Shown in pieces: positions 35,106 through 43,730 of a DNA stretch of 64,000 nt. Source of the DNA: Polynucleobacter corsicus (GTDB lineage: Bacteria; Pseudomonadota; Gammaproteobacteria; Burkholderiales; Burkholderiaceae); the NCBI RefSeq assembly GCF_018688255.1, contig NZ_CP061314.1, forward strand, positions 1,860,001 to 1,924,000, in the 5' to 3' direction. The position numbers and the translations under genes were made by a program. Every line of letters begins with the position of its first letter. Positions within the stretch are counted from its first letter, which is position 1. The notes beneath the pieces are model-generated. The model did not search any database. It saw only the letters and a list, made by a program, of their open reading frames with translations, and was not told the origin of the DNA.

Positions 35106-36263
35106 TTACTTGCCAGCACGCGCAGAGACAATATCTTGGGTCTGAATTACTTCGCCCGTTTTATTACCCCATGCATTACGGGTATAGGTCATTACTGCAG
35201 CAATATCGCCATCAGAAATCACGCCAGCCCACTTCGGCATTGCACCCTTACCGTTGATAAGAATGTTGTATTGGCCAGCTTTTGGACCCAGCACCATCTT
35301 GCTGCCATCTAATGCTGGGAAGGCGCCAGCACCTTTGCCATTTGGCTGGTGACATGCCGCGCAGTTAGCTGCGTAAACCTTGGCGCCACGCTCTTTCTGT
35401 TCATCTAAGGTGTAAACCTTAGATGGGTCGTCAGATGTTGCGCCCATTTCTTTTTTCTTCTCATCTACCCACTTGGTGTAATCCTCTTGGGAAACGACTC
35501 TCACTACGATCGGCATAAAAGCATGTTGTGCGCCGCATAGCTCTGAACATTGACCCCGGTAAGTACCGATCTTTTCTGCACGGAACCAAGTGTCACGAAC
35601 AAAACCAGGAATAGCATCCTGCTTCACACCAAATGCTGGGACCGCCCATGCATGGATCACATCATTTGCAGTGGTAATGATGCGAATCTTTTTACCAACT
35701 GGCACTACCATCTCATTGTCCACTTCCATCAAATACGTATTTGATTTTGGCGCAAGATTGTTGATAGATTCACGGGAAGTAGCCAAAGTAGACAAGAAAC
35801 TAATTCCTTCGCCTTCGCCTTTGATGTAGTCTTAACCCCACTTCCACTGATAGCCAGTAGTCTTAATAGTGACGTCAGAATTGGTAGTGTCTTTCATTGC
35901 TACGACTGTCTTAGTTGCTGGCAACGCCATACCAATAACAATGATTAAAGGAATGATTGTCCAAATAATTTCAACAGTAGTGCTTTCATGGAAAGAAGCA
36001 GACTTAGCACCTAGAGATTTACGGTGCTTCAAGATGGAATAAAACATCACTCCAAATACGCCTACAAAAATGAGCGCGCAGATGACCAACATCATCCAAT
36101 GCAACCAATGAATCTCTGCCATGATTTTTGTGGCTGGGGCAGTGAAATTCAGCTGATTTACTGCTGGACCACCCTGCATATCTTCAGCCGCACGTGCAAA
36201 TGCAGCGCCAAAGGCTGCTACTAAATAGAGCGAAGCCCTAGTGACTTTTCCAAATAAATTCAT
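35106..36263 (-). pseudogene. coxB: Cytochrome c oxidase subunit II with fused cytochrome c, interrupted by an in-frame TAA
   Basis: Subunit II carries the CuA centre and receives electrons from cytochrome c. The full frame is 386 codons. It comprises a signal peptide, two transmembrane helices, the QWKWG segment, a CuA site (RGQCSELCGAQHAFMP) and a C-terminal cytochrome c domain with heme motif CAACHQ and a later Met in GAMPKW, so this is a caa3-type subunit. Codon 144 (35832-35834) is TAA where the family has the Tyr of KWxYDY. Similarity resumes immediately (DYIKGEGEGISFLS) in the same frame. The break separates the membrane part from CuA. Also named ctaC. Confidence 0.88.
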
Positions 36264-36352
36264 CTTATTCTCTGTTTATTGTCGTGAGCTTCTGTAAAAA
36301 AACACCCTCAGAAAGCCCAAAAAAACGGTATGAAGCAATTCAACTAGACGCA

Positions 36353-36381
36353 ATTATAGGGTTAATTAGGCTCAAGAACAA
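36353..36381 (-). promoter_or_regulatory. Candidate promoter of the coxB-coxA-ctaG-coxC operon
   Basis: On the minus strand a perfect TATAAT (36353-36358) lies 17 bp downstream of TTGTTC (36376-36381, 3 of 6 to the -35 consensus), about 90 bp before the coxB start. The rest of the 180-bp gap up to the methyltransferase gene shows nothing else I can name. Confidence 0.5.
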
Positions 36382-36443
36382 ACGGGGCCTACTATGCCTC
36401 ACTCAATCTTGATAATGGTTTAAAAGATAGTGAACACTCACAC

Positions 36444-37247
36444 TTAAGCAGGATCATTCCTAGTCTTGCGCCCTATTTGATTTAAATCAATATAAGCGAC
36501 ATCATCTTGCGCCTTAGCGAGGTTCTTGCCCAAAGCCCAGGCATGTCCATAAACCACCTCTAAGGTCAGTTTTTGAGGTAATTGAGTAGCTACGGCACTA
36601 TTTTGATAGTCGGAACCGAGCAAATTGAGCGCCCTTGCGTCTGACAGAAGGATGCTGTCAGAGTCATAGTCCAAACCCAAAAACTCCATATCCATCACTG
36701 GGTCAGAAAAGCGCTCGCCCAGCAGGGCATCTCCCATATCGTGCATATCCCAAGGGCTAGCCAAGTTTTGAATGGGTAATTCTTGCGCCAAGAGTTCATC
36801 TCTGAGCTCTTTGCCAGTATCTGGACCCAGATAGCTAAATGTGAGTAGCCCACCTTCTTTGAGTACTCGGCGGCACTCTTGCAAAAAATGCTTAGGGTCG
36901 TCTAAGTCCTGAATCAAGAGAACACTCACTACTAAATCTACAGAATTACTAGGAAGGTTAATGTGGCCCGTTTTCTTGTAGTTATCTAGGGAAATAAGGG
37001 GTGCCAACTTCATCCTTGAATTCCAAAAACGAGCTACCCTCAATTTAAATAAATTAAAGCCCGATAGCTCGCATTCGGGTGCGCTATGAAAACGAATTCC
37101 TGGAAAGCGTTTTGTCAGAAAAGAACTATGCACTCCAGGGAAATCTGGAATTAGCAAAATATCTTTTGGTTCTAATTTCACGATGTCTAATTTTTGCAAC
37201 ATGCGCGTTGCAATTTCATCCTGAAGCCATCTGATTGATTGGGTCAT
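36444..37247 (-). CDS. BioC-like SAM-dependent methyltransferase
   Basis: A class I methyltransferase of 267 aa. It starts RWLQDEIATRMLQKLDIVKLEP, as in BioC (malonyl-ACP methyltransferase for biotin synthesis), and has VDLVVSVLLIQDLDDP and RRVLKEGGLLTFSYLGPDT in the motif II/III region. The SAM motif I is not a clear GxGxG (LLIPDFPG), so the substrate is uncertain; a biotin role is possible. I chose ATG 37247 so that it does not run across the divergent comF start. Confidence 0.78.
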   Translation of the reverse strand: MTQSIRWLQDEIATRMLQKLDIVKLEPKDILLIPDFPGVHSSFLTKRFPGIRFHSAPECELSGFNLFKLRVARFWNSRMKLAPLISLDNYKKTGHINLPSNSVDLVVSVLLIQDLDDPKHFLQECRRVLKEGGLLTFSYLGPDTGKELRDELLAQELPIQNLASPWDMHDMGDALLGERFSDPVMDMEFLGLDYDSDSILLSDARALNLLGSDYQNSAVATQLPQKLTLEVVYGHAWALGKNLAKAQDDVAYIDLNQIGRKTRNDPA

Positions 37248-37270
37248 TGGCTCAGTATACTCAGCGACCC

Positions 37271-38023
37271 ATGCGTCCAATAGAGAATATTTTCCAAGCG
37301 ATTTTTTCTCACCTGCTACCAAGCGCATGTATTGTTTGCGGAGCATTTCAGCGACACACCCTCTGCCTTGATTGCTCCATCCAACTAGAATCAGATCAGC
37401 TATCCAATTACGAATGCTGTCATCAATGTGGCCTTACTCTTGAAGCTGGTGAGCTGACAGAAAAACGCTGCCGAGAGTGCATTACTAACCCACCCTACTT
37501 TGATGAAACTCACTGTCTCGATCGCTACGAAGGTAGATTGCAGTCTGCCCTGCATCTGTTGAAATATCAGCGGCGTCTTGCTTGCGCACATGGTTTGGTA
37601 TCAGCATGGAATCAACTGATGACTCATAGCTTAAAAAATTTACAAGCAGACTATCTACTACCGGTACCACTGAGTCCAGAAAAATTGTGTTCTCGCGGCT
37701 TTAATCAAAGCTGGGAATTAGCCAGGCGGATTGATTGTGACAAACACATCCATAAAAACCCACACATCTTAAAACGCCATCACCATACCCAGCATCAGGC
37801 CAAAGAGAATCGCGCTAATCGTCAAATTGCTATTCAAGATATGTTCTATATCAACCCTCAATTTCAAGGGCAACTAGAATCCTCTAGAGTCATTGTGTTT
37901 GACGATGTCATGACTAGTGGTGCAACCTTAAATGAAATTGCTCGCGTATTGAAGGACAATGGGGCATCACATGTTACTAATTGGGTTCTTCTGCGAACGC
38001 TGTACCCAGTCTTAAGTAGTTAA
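37271..38023 (+). CDS. ComF family phosphoribosyltransferase-like protein
   Basis: A 250-aa protein with an N-terminal four-cysteine zinc-finger-like region (CIVCGAFQRHTLCLDC, CCHQCGL, KRCREC) and a C-terminal phosphoribosyltransferase domain with the PRPP loop VIVFDDVMTSGATLNE. Family members relate to DNA uptake (ComF/GntX), but the biochemical role is not settled. I used ATG 37271; an upstream frame would overlap the divergent methyltransferase. Confidence 0.87.
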   Translation: MRPIENIFQAIFSHLLPSACIVCGAFQRHTLCLDCSIQLESDQLSNYECCHQCGLTLEAGELTEKRCRECITNPPYFDETHCLDRYEGRLQSALHLLKYQRRLACAHGLVSAWNQLMTHSLKNLQADYLLPVPLSPEKLCSRGFNQSWELARRIDCDKHIHKNPHILKRHHHTQHQAKENRANRQIAIQDMFYINPQFQGQLESSRVIVFDDVMTSGATLNEIARVLKDNGASHVTNWVLLRTLYPVLSS

Positions 38024-38038
38024 CATAAAGCTCAGCAC

Positions 38039-38509
38039 ATGTTTAATATCGTTTTATTCGAACCAGAAATTCCACCCAACACGGGTAACATCATTCGCCT
38101 ATGTGCAAACACGGGCGCAAAGTTACATCTCATCGAGCCGCTCGGCTTCCCTATGGAAGATGCCAAACTGCGCAGGGCTGGCCTGGACTATCACGAGTTC
38201 GCCAAAGTAAAAGTTCATCCAAACTGGGCGCAATTTTTGGTTGATGAGCAGCCTCAGCCTAAGCGTCTTTTTGCCTTGACCACCAAAGGATCTGGCAAGT
38301 TTCATGATGGCAAATATTTGCCCGAAGATTATTTTGTTTTTGGTTCAGAAACCAAAGGCATCACCGAAGAAGTCAGAAGCTCAATTCCAAGCCCCAACCA
38401 AATGCGCTTAGCGATGCAAGATAGCAGTCGCAGCTTAAATCTCTCGAATACCGTGGCGATAGTAGTTTATGAAGCTTGGCGCCAAAACGGATTGCTGGGT
38501 GGAAGCTAA
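38039..38509 (+). CDS. trmL: tRNA (cytidine34-2'-O)-methyltransferase
   Basis: SPOUT-fold enzyme that 2'-O-methylates the wobble base of tRNA-Leu species. The 156-aa protein starts FNIVLFEPEIPPNTGNIIRLCANTG and has the knotted SAM site residues in FGSETKGI and LNLSNTVAIVVYEAWRQ, the normal layout and length. It follows comF by 15 bp and converges with gpsA, leaving 4 bp. Confidence 0.94.
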   Translation: MFNIVLFEPEIPPNTGNIIRLCANTGAKLHLIEPLGFPMEDAKLRRAGLDYHEFAKVKVHPNWAQFLVDEQPQPKRLFALTTKGSGKFHDGKYLPEDYFVFGSETKGITEEVRSSIPSPNQMRLAMQDSSRSLNLSNTVAIVVYEAWRQNGLLGGS

Positions 38510-38513
38510 GAAC

Positions 38514-39536
38514 TTAAACTTCGAGCTTGGGATCACGCCCCATCAGTTTTTTTACTGCTTCATGGGGTGAAAGTTTTCCAGACAAGACCTCGCCCATCAT
38601 GGCGGTAATTGGCATCTCGACACCCAAACGCGTAGCGAGATTGCCGACAGCAGAGGCACACAAGACGCCCTCAGCAACATGTCCTAAGTTGTCCAAAATT
38701 TCAGGTAAAGATTGTCCTGCTGCAAGCGCTAGGCCAACACGACGATTACGAGAGAGATCGCCAGTAGCCGTCAAGATCAAATCGCCTGCGCCAGTTAAGC
38801 CCATACAGGTCTCTGGTCTGCCACCAGCCGCTTTTACTAAACGCATCATTTCTGCAAGGCCACGCGTTAATACTGCAGCGCGTGCATTTAAGCCCAGATC
38901 CAAGCCATCACCAATACCAGCCGCAATCGCTAAAACGTTTTTAATAGCGCCACCTAATTCCACACCAACTAAATCATCGCTGGCATAAATACGCATATTG
39001 CCGTGGTGGAAAGCGCTCTGAACAATGTCACACAAGGTATTAGATTTACTAGCGATGGTTAATGCGCAAGGCATACCATTAGCAACTTCTTGCGCAAAAC
39101 TAGGTCCTGATAGAGCGCCGTAAGAATGGCGTATGCCATGGCTATGTACTTGATCTTCGCGTTCCACTACTTGGTGCGGCAATAAGGCAGTGCTGGGCTC
39201 TAAGCCCTTGCATAACCAAACAATATTGAGTGGGTGCTTTGCAAGGCGCAATACCTGCGCTACTGTTTCTGATAAACCCGACATCGGGGTAGCAATTACC
39301 AAAAGATCATTTTCAGACAGGCGATCAATAGCCCGCTCAAAACTCACTTCTAATTGCAGTCCCTTAGGTAAGGCAACACCAGGTAAAAAGGCTGTGTTCG
39401 CACCTGACTGCTGCATACCTTCAATTTGTTCAATGCTTCGAGACCAAAGACTAACGTCGCCCGGCTGAAGATAACGTGCAGCTTGCGCTGCCATAGCCGT
39501 GCCCCATGAACCAGCTCCAAGCAGCGTCACTTTCAT
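38514..39536 (-). CDS. gpsA: Glycerol-3-phosphate dehydrogenase [NAD(P)+]
   Basis: Makes sn-glycerol 3-phosphate from dihydroxyacetone phosphate for phospholipids. The 340-aa protein has the Rossmann motif TLLGAGSWGTAMAAQ at its start, GPSFAQEVANGMP, and the catalytic Lys in GVELGGAIKNVLAIAAGIGDG. It is downstream of secB, a widely conserved pairing. Confidence 0.96.
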   Translation of the reverse strand: MKVTLLGAGSWGTAMAAQAARYLQPGDVSLWSRSIEQIEGMQQSGANTAFLPGVALPKGLQLEVSFERAIDRLSENDLLVIATPMSGLSETVAQVLRLAKHPLNIVWLCKGLEPSTALLPHQVVEREDQVHSHGIRHSYGALSGPSFAQEVANGMPCALTIASKSNTLCDIVQSAFHHGNMRIYASDDLVGVELGGAIKNVLAIAAGIGDGLDLGLNARAAVLTRGLAEMMRLVKAAGGRPETCMGLTGAGDLILTATGDLSRNRRVGLALAAGQSLPEILDNLGHVAEGVLCASAVGNLATRLGVEMPITAMMGEVLSGKLSPHEAVKKLMGRDPKLEV

Positions 39537-39560
39537 GATCTGTGGGCTTTAAAAGTCAGC

Positions 39561-40082
39561 TTAGTGAGGAAGAACGATTTTGCTTTCATCGGCTGAGCTA
39601 CTTTCCGTTGCAGTCGCTTGCGCAGCCTGCATCAGGCGATGCTCGTACATACCGTGGAAATTAATCTCATTCAAATGAATTGGCTGGAAACCAGCACGAC
39701 TAATAGTGTCAGCAATGTTTGAGCGCAGATAAGGATACAAAATGGTTGGGCAAGCAATGCCTAGCATTGGGTCAATTTGCTCTGCAGGGATATTATTAAA
39801 TTCAAAAATACCCGCTTGTTTTGCCTCAACCAAGAAGAGCACTTTGCCCTCTACTTTGGCAGTTACTGTTGCAATCAAGGCAACCTCAAAGATTTCATCG
39901 CCAAGGCGGGTGACTGCAACATCAATCTCAACCTCAACTTGAGGCTCAGCTGCAACCAATAAGATTTGTGGTGCATGCGGTTGCTCTAGGGATAAATCTT
40001 TGAGATAGATCCTTTGAATACGAAAACCCGGCTCTTTTGAAGTATCGGCTGCATCTGGAGCGGAAGTAGTTTGTTCAGTCAT
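39561..40082 (-). CDS. secB: Protein-export chaperone SecB
   Basis: Tetrameric cytosolic chaperone that keeps preproteins unfolded and passes them to SecA. The 173-aa protein has RIYLKDLSLEQPHAPQI, PTILYPYLRSNIADTISRAGFQPIHLNEINF and an acidic N-terminal extension. It stands between grxC and gpsA, as in many proteobacteria. Confidence 0.96.
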   Translation of the reverse strand: MTEQTTSAPDAADTSKEPGFRIQRIYLKDLSLEQPHAPQILLVAAEPQVEVEIDVAVTRLGDEIFEVALIATVTAKVEGKVLFLVEAKQAGIFEFNNIPAEQIDPMLGIACPTILYPYLRSNIADTISRAGFQPIHLNEINFHGMYEHRLMQAAQATATESSSADESKIVLPH

Positions 40083-40101
40083 GGAAACTTTCTGAGTAAA
40101 T

Positions 40102-40356
40102 TTAAGCTAGCAGTGGATCAAGTTGGCCTGCGCGATCTAAAGCAACTAGGTCGTCATAACCGCCAACATGAGTCTCACCAATGTAAATTTGTGGCACTGT
40201 ACGACGACCAGTACGGGTCATCATGATCTCGCGCTGCGCAGGATCTCGGTCAATCAGAATCTTCTCTAGACTGGCAACGCCCTTCTTGTGCAGAAGCTTT
40301 TCAGCCATAACGCAATAAGGGCAAACTTGAGTGCTGTACATCGTGACTGGTGGCAT
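40102..40356 (-). CDS. grxC: Glutaredoxin 3
   Basis: Glutathione-dependent thiol reductase of 84 aa. The active site is CPYC (residues 12-15). The TVPQIYIGETHVGGYDDL segment gives the cis-proline and glutathione-binding residues. It lies between the rhodanese gene and secB on one strand. Glutathione synthesis genes gshA/gshB are also in this window. Confidence 0.95.
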   Translation of the reverse strand: MPPVTMYSTQVCPYCVMAEKLLHKKGVASLEKILIDRDPAQREIMMTRTGRRTVPQIYIGETHVGGYDDLVALDRAGQLDPLLA

Positions 40357-40373
40357 ATTTAAGACTCGCTGAA

Positions 40374-40790
40374 TTATTTAACTAATGGCAAGGCTGCGGC
40401 TTGCCAGCCTTGAACGCCGCCATCTAGGGCTGCAACCTCTTGGAACCCCAGCTTATTAAGCTCTGGGACAAGCTTGCGAGCATTCGCACCAGACTCACAG
40501 ACCAAAATAATGGGGTTGTTACGATCTAGCTTGAGCTTATCTATTCCAGATGGAATTTGCTCAGCCAAAATATGCTTTGATCCTGGTAGATGGCCAATCT
40601 TAAAATCGGATGCTGGACGTAAGTCCAAAACGGCTGCCTTACGACGATTGATCCAAATAGTCGCTTCTGTAGGCGATAAGCCTTTTCCGCTAATAAGCGT
40701 AGATAATGTAGGGAAGAAGAGCGCTGCGCCCGTAACCAGCAGGAGGGCAATCAGCGCTAAATTATCAATTTGTGTGAGAAAGATCATCAC
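40374..40790 (-). CDS. Membrane-anchored rhodanese-like protein (YibN type)
   Basis: A 138-aa protein with one N-terminal transmembrane helix (about residues 10-32) and a single rhodanese domain. The active-site cysteine is in LVCESGANARK. Such domains transfer sulfur or bind thiols; the substrate is unknown. Position upstream of grxC-secB-gpsA is conserved. Either of the first two Met codons could be the start. It is divergent from gpmA, 19 bp away. Confidence 0.88.
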   Translation of the reverse strand: MMIFLTQIDNLALIALLLVTGAALFFPTLSTLISGKGLSPTEATIWINRRKAAVLDLRPASDFKIGHLPGSKHILAEQIPSGIDKLKLDRNNPIILVCESGANARKLVPELNKLGFQEVAALDGGVQGWQAAALPLVK

Positions 40791-40809
40791 CGGATTATAG
40801 AATGGCTCT

Positions 40810-41499
40810 ATGAAACAACTTGTCCTTATTCGTCATGGCGAATCCGCCTGGAACCTTGAAAACCGATTTACTGGATGGGCGGACGTTGACTTAACCCCTA
40901 AGGGTACTGAACAGGCCCTTGCTGCAGGTGAAAATCTCCGTAAAGCTGGCTATGAGTTTGATGTGGCCTACACCTCAGTGCTCAGAAGAGCCATTCGTAC
41001 TCTGTGGCACGTTCAGGACGCCATGGACCTCATGTGGTTGCCAGTGGTCCATAGCTGGAGACTGAACGAGCGCCACTATGGCGCCCTCACAGGTCTAAAT
41101 AAAGCTGAAACTGCCCAACAATATGGAGATGCCCAAGTTCATATTTGGCGTCGCTCCTACGATATACGGCCACCGCTCCTAGAAAAAGATGATGAGCGTA
41201 ATCCGCAAAATGATCCACGTTATGCAAAACTGAGTGATTCTGACATTCCCCTGGGAGAGTGCCTTAAAGACAATGTGGAGCGTGTATTACCCCTCTGGAA
41301 TGAATCGATCGCCCCCGCACTTAAAGCCGGTAAGCGGGTATTGCTCGTTGCGCACGGTAATAGCATTCGCTCTTTAATTAAGTATCTCGACCAGGTTTCT
41401 GATGAAGACATCATGGAAATCAATGTTCCTAATGGCGTCCCGCTGGTTTACGAGCTCGATGACAATCTCAAACCTATTCAGCATTTTTATTTGAATTAA
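40810..41499 (+). CDS. gpmA: 2,3-bisphosphoglycerate-dependent phosphoglycerate mutase
   Basis: Interconverts 3- and 2-phosphoglycerate in glycolysis and gluconeogenesis. The 229-aa protein has the phosphohistidine His9 in LIRHGESAWN, FTGWADVDLTPKG, the ERHYGALTGLNK segment and the second catalytic histidine in VAHGNSIRSL. Confidence 0.96.
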   Translation: MKQLVLIRHGESAWNLENRFTGWADVDLTPKGTEQALAAGENLRKAGYEFDVAYTSVLRRAIRTLWHVQDAMDLMWLPVVHSWRLNERHYGALTGLNKAETAQQYGDAQVHIWRRSYDIRPPLLEKDDERNPQNDPRYAKLSDSDIPLGECLKDNVERVLPLWNESIAPALKAGKRVLLVAHGNSIRSLIKYLDQVSDEDIMEINVPNGVPLVYELDDNLKPIQHFYLN

Positions 41500-41513
41500 G
41501 GTAAAACTGAAAT

Positions 41514-42947
41514 ATGCGCGTATTTTTCAAGAACTTTGCCCTAGTCTCTGTCGGCCTCATCGCCGGGGTTGCAGCCACCATCCAACTATCAGCTACCGCC
41601 CAGCAGGGTGCGACGCTCCCTTTGGATGAACTGCGTACATTATCGAATGTCTTCGCTCAAATCAAGCGTGAGTATGTTGAGCCAATTGAAGATAAGCAGC
41701 TGCTAACCGATGCAGTCAAGGGAATGGTGAGCAGTCTTGATCCGCACTCCACCTATCTGGATAAAAAAGACTTCTCTGAAATGCAAGAACAGACCAGCGG
41801 CAAGTTTGCTGGTCTTGGAATTGAGATCACTTCAGAAGATGGCGTTGTTAAAGTGCTCAACCCAATTGAAGATAGTCCTGCAGCACGCGCTGGACTCCAA
41901 GCTGGCGATCTCATTACGCGCTTAGACGACAAACCGGTTCGCGGTATGTCGCTAGATAAAGCGGTACGTACCATGCGCGGTACACCAGGTACAAAAATTA
42001 CCTTGACTGTCTTCCGCAAGAGTGAAGAGCGTAGCTTTCCAGTAACCATTACCCGCGCTGAAATTAAAGTGCAATCGGTTAAAGCCAAAATTTTGGATAA
42101 CAATATTGCCTGGGTTAGAGTGACGAGCTTTCAAGAGCGCACCATTCCCGATCTTGCTAAGAAATTAACTGAGCTTGCAAATCAAGACCCAAAAATGAAG
42201 GGCATCATTCTTGATCTCAGAAACAATGGCGGCGGCTTATTACAAGGCGCAGTCGGTGTTGCTGCTGCTTTCTTGCCAGCAGATGCTGTCATCGTTTCTA
42301 CTAAAGGTCAGACAGCGGACTCTAAGCAGGTGTTCAACGCAACACCGGCGATGTATCGCCTCAGTGAGTCTGGAGATCCTTTAGCTGGCGTACCAGCCAT
42401 GTATAAAAAGTTACCAATGGTAGTTTTGGTAAATGCCTATTCAGCATCAGCCTCTGAGATTGTGGCTGGCGCATTGCAAGATTACAAACGTGCAACCATT
42501 ATTGGTAAAACGACTTTCGGTAAAGGCTCCGTACAAACAGTTCGCCCTCTAACCAATGATTCAGCATTGAAAATCACTACGGCGTATTACTACACACCAA
42601 GTGGTAAATCAATTCAAGCGTACGGCATCAAACCTGATATCGCGGTAGATCAAAATAAAGACGGTGATCCTGATGATGTATTGATCACTCGCGAGATCGA
42701 CAGCGAGAAGCATTTGCGCAACAAGCAATCCTCAGAAGAGAAACTAGCCTCTGAACGGGAAAAACGTCGGTTGGAAGAGCTACAACGCATTGAAGAAAAA
42801 AATGCGAAGAAGACTCCAGAAGAGAAAGAAAAAGAAAAGTCTAAGAAGCCAGTCGAGCTCGGCAGTGCAGATGACTTCATGCTTACTCAGGCAGTCGCAT
42901 TTATCAATGGCGAGCCTGTAAAACGCTCCGCCTCAAAGCTAGAGTAA
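41514..42947 (+). CDS. S41 family carboxyl-terminal processing protease
   Basis: Exported protease with an N-terminal signal/anchor helix, a PDZ domain (about 90-170, GLGIEITSEDGVVKVLNPIEDSPA), and a tail-specific protease domain. The catalytic serine lies in NAYSASASE at residues 307-315 and the lysine in KTTFGKGSVQT. After residue about 400 there is a highly charged Glu/Lys-rich tail, perhaps a coiled coil. Family members (CtpA) trim periplasmic proteins. 477 aa. Confidence 0.92.
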   Translation: MRVFFKNFALVSVGLIAGVAATIQLSATAQQGATLPLDELRTLSNVFAQIKREYVEPIEDKQLLTDAVKGMVSSLDPHSTYLDKKDFSEMQEQTSGKFAGLGIEITSEDGVVKVLNPIEDSPAARAGLQAGDLITRLDDKPVRGMSLDKAVRTMRGTPGTKITLTVFRKSEERSFPVTITRAEIKVQSVKAKILDNNIAWVRVTSFQERTIPDLAKKLTELANQDPKMKGIILDLRNNGGGLLQGAVGVAAAFLPADAVIVSTKGQTADSKQVFNATPAMYRLSESGDPLAGVPAMYKKLPMVVLVNAYSASASEIVAGALQDYKRATIIGKTTFGKGSVQTVRPLTNDSALKITTAYYYTPSGKSIQAYGIKPDIAVDQNKDGDPDDVLITREIDSEKHLRNKQSSEEKLASEREKRRLEELQRIEEKNAKKTPEEKEKEKSKKPVELGSADDFMLTQAVAFINGEPVKRSASKLE

Positions 42948-42968
42948 GTTCTCGCATTAAGAATACAT

Positions 42969-43730
42969 ATGAATGATGAGCAGCTGCTTCGCTACTCGCG
43001 GCATTTACTACTAGAAGAAATTGATGTTGCAGGCCAAGAAAAGCTTCTTGGCTCCCACGTCTTGATTATTGGTGCCGGCGGATTGGGAAGTGCTGCCGCG
43101 CCTTACTTAGCTGCAGCTGGCGTCGGAAAAATGACACTCGTTGATCATGACCAAGTCGAGCTTACTAATTTGCAGCGCCAAATCATGCATACCCAGAATT
43201 CGATTGGTAAGACTAAAGTGGAGTCTGGAAAGCAATTTTTACAAAGCCTAAATCCCGCCCTCACGATTAATGCAATCGCAGAAAAGGCTTCAGAAGATTT
43301 ACTCAATACACTCTTGCCGGCAGTGCATCTTGTTTTAGATTGCACGGATAACTTTGCTACCCGCCAGCTGATCAATCAAGCCTGCTTTATTCACAAGATT
43401 CCCCTTGTCTCCGGATCTGCACTCAAATTTGATGGTCAACTCAGCGTCTTTGATTTTCGTAATGAAACTTCACCCTGTTATGCCTGCCTTTTTTCTCCAG
43501 AAGAGCGGTTTGAAGAAGTCAGCTGCGCCAGTATGGGCATCTTTTCCCCGCTCGTTGGCATTATTGGCACAATGCAAGCGGCTCAGGCTCTTCAGGTGTT
43601 GATTGGCTTTGGTCAGCCTCTCGTTGGAAGAATGTTGTTGTGGAATGCTATGAATACTCAGATTGATGAGATTCGTATTGCTCGTAATCCCGCCTGTAAA
43701 GTATGTGGCTCCCAACACCGGGAAAATTAA
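42969..43730 (+). CDS. moeB: HesA/MoeB/ThiF family adenylyltransferase
   Basis: E1-like enzyme that adenylates the C terminus of a sulfur-carrier protein such as MoaD or ThiS. The 253-aa protein has the ATP site GAGGLGSAAAPYLAAAGVG, DHDQVELTNLQRQI, the catalytic-type Cys in VLDCTDNFATR, and zinc CxxC pairs in CYAC and CKVC. MoeB and ThiF cannot be separated by sequence alone here. Its stop codon overlaps that of convergent ptsI. Confidence 0.88.
   Translation: MNDEQLLRYSRHLLLEEIDVAGQEKLLGSHVLIIGAGGLGSAAAPYLAAAGVGKMTLVDHDQVELTNLQRQIMHTQNSIGKTKVESGKQFLQSLNPALTINAIAEKASEDLLNTLLPAVHLVLDCTDNFATRQLINQACFIHKIPLVSGSALKFDGQLSVFDFRNETSPCYACLFSPEERFEEVSCASMGIFSPLVGIIGTMQAAQALQVLIGFGQPLVGRMLLWNAMNTQIDEIRIARNPACKVCGSQHREN

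Noticed and set aside
33442..36263. Global reassignment of TAA to tyrosine
   Set aside because: Many genes here (for example kdsD, hprK, rapZ, prs, rplY, gpmA) end in TAA at the family's normal C terminus. A global code change would fuse or extend them. Only site-specific readthrough, decay or error remain.
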